64,000 nucleotides of DNA, taken from JAXMCI01 sp046349435. Lineage in GTDB: Bacteria > Pseudomonadota > Alphaproteobacteria > Dongiales > Dongiaceae. How positions within the stretch are numbered: the first letter of the stretch is position 1; every line of letters begins with the position of its first letter. The DNA lies in the NCBI GenBank assembly GCA_046349435.1, contig JAXMCI010000001.1, positions 248,001 to 312,000 of the forward strand, read 5' to 3'. The notes under the pieces were generated by a model, which was not told the origin of the DNA, ran no database searches, and worked only from the letters and a program-made list of their open reading frames with translations. A program made the position numbers and the translations under genes. Positions 62,988-64,000 of this stretch are shown here, piece after piece.

Positions 62988-64000
62988 TCACGCCCCCAGC
63001 CGCTGGTCCATGTCAGGCCGGAATCGTCGCAGCTGGTCGGTGCCGAACTGCTGGCGGAACTCGCGCGGCGACAGGCCGAACTGGCCGCGGAAGGCGCGCG
63101 AGAAGACCGACGGCGCGGAGAAGCCGCAGGCCGCCCCGATGTCCTGGATCGCCATCTCGCCATAGAACAGGTGGGCGCGGGCGGCGAGCAGGCGGATCTT
63201 GAGGTAGTGCCGCATCGGCGACTCGTTGAAGCGGCTGCGGAACAGCCGCTCGACCTGGCGCACCGACATGCCGCTGCGCCGCGCCAGCTGGCGCGGCGTG
63301 AGCGGCGCCTCGAGGTTCTCCTCCATCAGCTCGACCAGGCGCTGCAGCGGCGGATCGAGCCCGAGCCGGCCGCGCGGCGCCAGCGAGCGCTGCGGCTCGC
63401 CCTCGTGGCGGGCGCGGCGATGGACGAAGCCGTTGGTCACCACCTCGGCCAGCTCGTGGCCCTGCCGCTCCTCGATCAGGTGCAGCATCATGTCGACCGT
63501 GGCCATGCCGCCGGCGCAGGTGATGCGGTTGCGGTCGACCACGTAGAGCTGCTCGGTGACCGGGATGTCCGGATATTCCTCGCGGAACATGGTGATCGCC
63601 TCCCAGTGCAGGGTGGCCCGGTAGCCGTCGAGCAGGCCGGCGGCGGCCAGCGTGAAAGCGCCGGTGTCGAGCGCGCCCAGCCGCGCGCCGTGGCGGTCGA
63701 GCCGGCGCAGCCAGTTGAGCAGCCGGCTGGTGATGTACTGCACCGGCCGGTTGCCGGCGCAGACGATCACCGTCGGGAAGTAGGGCACGTCGGCGATCGC
63801 CGCCTCCGGCGTCATGGTCATGCCGTTGCCGGCCTTGACCGGCTTGCCGTCGACCGAGAAGAGGTGCCAGCTGAACAGCCGCCGCCCGCTGTTCTGGTTG
63901 GCGACGCGCAGCGTCTCGATGGCGACGATCAGCGCGTAGATCGGGAACTCCGGCAGGATCAGGAACCCGATCTGCTCGGCCCCCTCGGGCGGCGGCGACT
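62988..64000 (-). CDS. GlxA/CdhR-family transcriptional regulator (DJ-1/PfpI plus AraC), 5' end outside the window
   Basis: The frame continues beyond base 63821, where one candidate ATG lies, to the window edge: the upstream residues (EQIGFLILPEFPIYALIVAI) are the normal start of a GlxA-type N-terminal DJ-1/PfpI domain. That domain continues FPTVIVCAGNRPVQ, LGALDTGAFTLAAAGLLDG, and ITCAGGMATVDMMLHLI. The C-terminal AraC domain has LTPRQLARRSGMSVRQVERLFR and IGAACGFSAPSVFSRAFRGQFG. This family includes CdhR, a regulator of carnitine and betaine use. At least 337 residues are visible. No target operon is obvious. Confidence 0.88.
   Translation of the reverse strand, partial: SPPPEGAEQIGFLILPEFPIYALIVAIETLRVANQNSGRRLFSWHLFSVDGKPVKAGNGMTMTPEAAIADVPYFPTVIVCAGNRPVQYITSRLLNWLRRLDRHGARLGALDTGAFTLAAAGLLDGYRATLHWEAITMFREEYPDIPVTEQLYVVDRNRITCAGGMATVDMMLHLIEERQGHELAEVVTNGFVHRRARHEGEPQRSLAPRGRLGLDPPLQRLVELMEENLEAPLTPRQLARRSGMSVRQVERLFRSRFNESPMRHYLKIRLLAARAHLFYGEMAIQDIGAACGFSAPSVFSRAFRGQFGLSPREFRQQFGTDQLRRFRPDMDQRLGA

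Overview
The window is very GC-rich (about 70% or more by eye), with dense, short-spaced, often ATGA-overlapping genes. Gene families and the lack of Gram-positive or gammaproteobacterial hallmarks suggest an alphaproteobacterium of the Rhodospirillales/Azospirillales kind. That placement is inference; no rRNA or other marker gene is present.

Layout. 1-6.1 kb: end of a membrane protein, a small exported protein, a LysE-type exporter, then an EmrA-EmrB-NodT tripartite drug efflux operon with a MarR regulator and a near-perfect palindrome in its promoter region. 6.1-10.6 kb: universal stress protein, secreted GH26-type glycosidase, and nucleoside salvage genes punA-deoA. 10.6-16.2 kb: a REP-like repeat cluster, then four translationally coupled genes (HAD hydrolase, DUF1479 Fe/2OG oxygenase, acyl-CoA ligase, 2-hydroxyacyl-CoA-lyase-like TPP enzyme), all carrying many indels. 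16.2-18.4 kb: a GC-poor stretch with no intact gene but with recognisable remains of a RhuM-family gene. 18.4-21.1 kb: a PhyH-family dioxygenase, a membrane protein and a LysR regulator, again indel-ridden. 21.2-30.8 kb: a TorT-like ABC importer followed by pxpA, biotin carboxylase, a second pxpA, a biotin-carboxylase stub, pxpB, pxpC and a biotin carrier. 31-33.9 kb: SDR, DUF2231 and cupredoxin genes and a MepK-like peptidase. 33.9-39.9 kb: glucoamylase-zwf-pgl-rpiA-gntK operon. 40-47.1 kb (minus strand): two small proteins, a large FAD/4Fe-4S dehydrogenase, an enolase-superfamily enzyme and a pyruvate-oxidase-like TPP enzyme. 47.2-61.4 kb: two dipeptide-type ABC transporters pointing away from each other, with a malic enzyme (FNR/FixK-like box upstream) and a proline iminopeptidase between them. 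61.4-64 kb: a GT-C-type membrane protein and a GlxA-family regulator cut by the window end.

How the genes work together. The most interesting metabolic units are the split biotin-dependent carboxylase/5-oxoprolinase-like cluster with its own importer and divergent LysR gene, and the ligase-hydroxylase-lyase operon, whose logic resembles fatty-acid alpha-oxidation. Frameshifts are concentrated at about 8.2-23.5 kb and 53.1-54.2 kb and are absent elsewhere. They look like local sequence or assembly errors (or patchy decay) rather than uniform pseudogenization, so the affected genes are annotated as broken in this sequence with their reconstructed identity.
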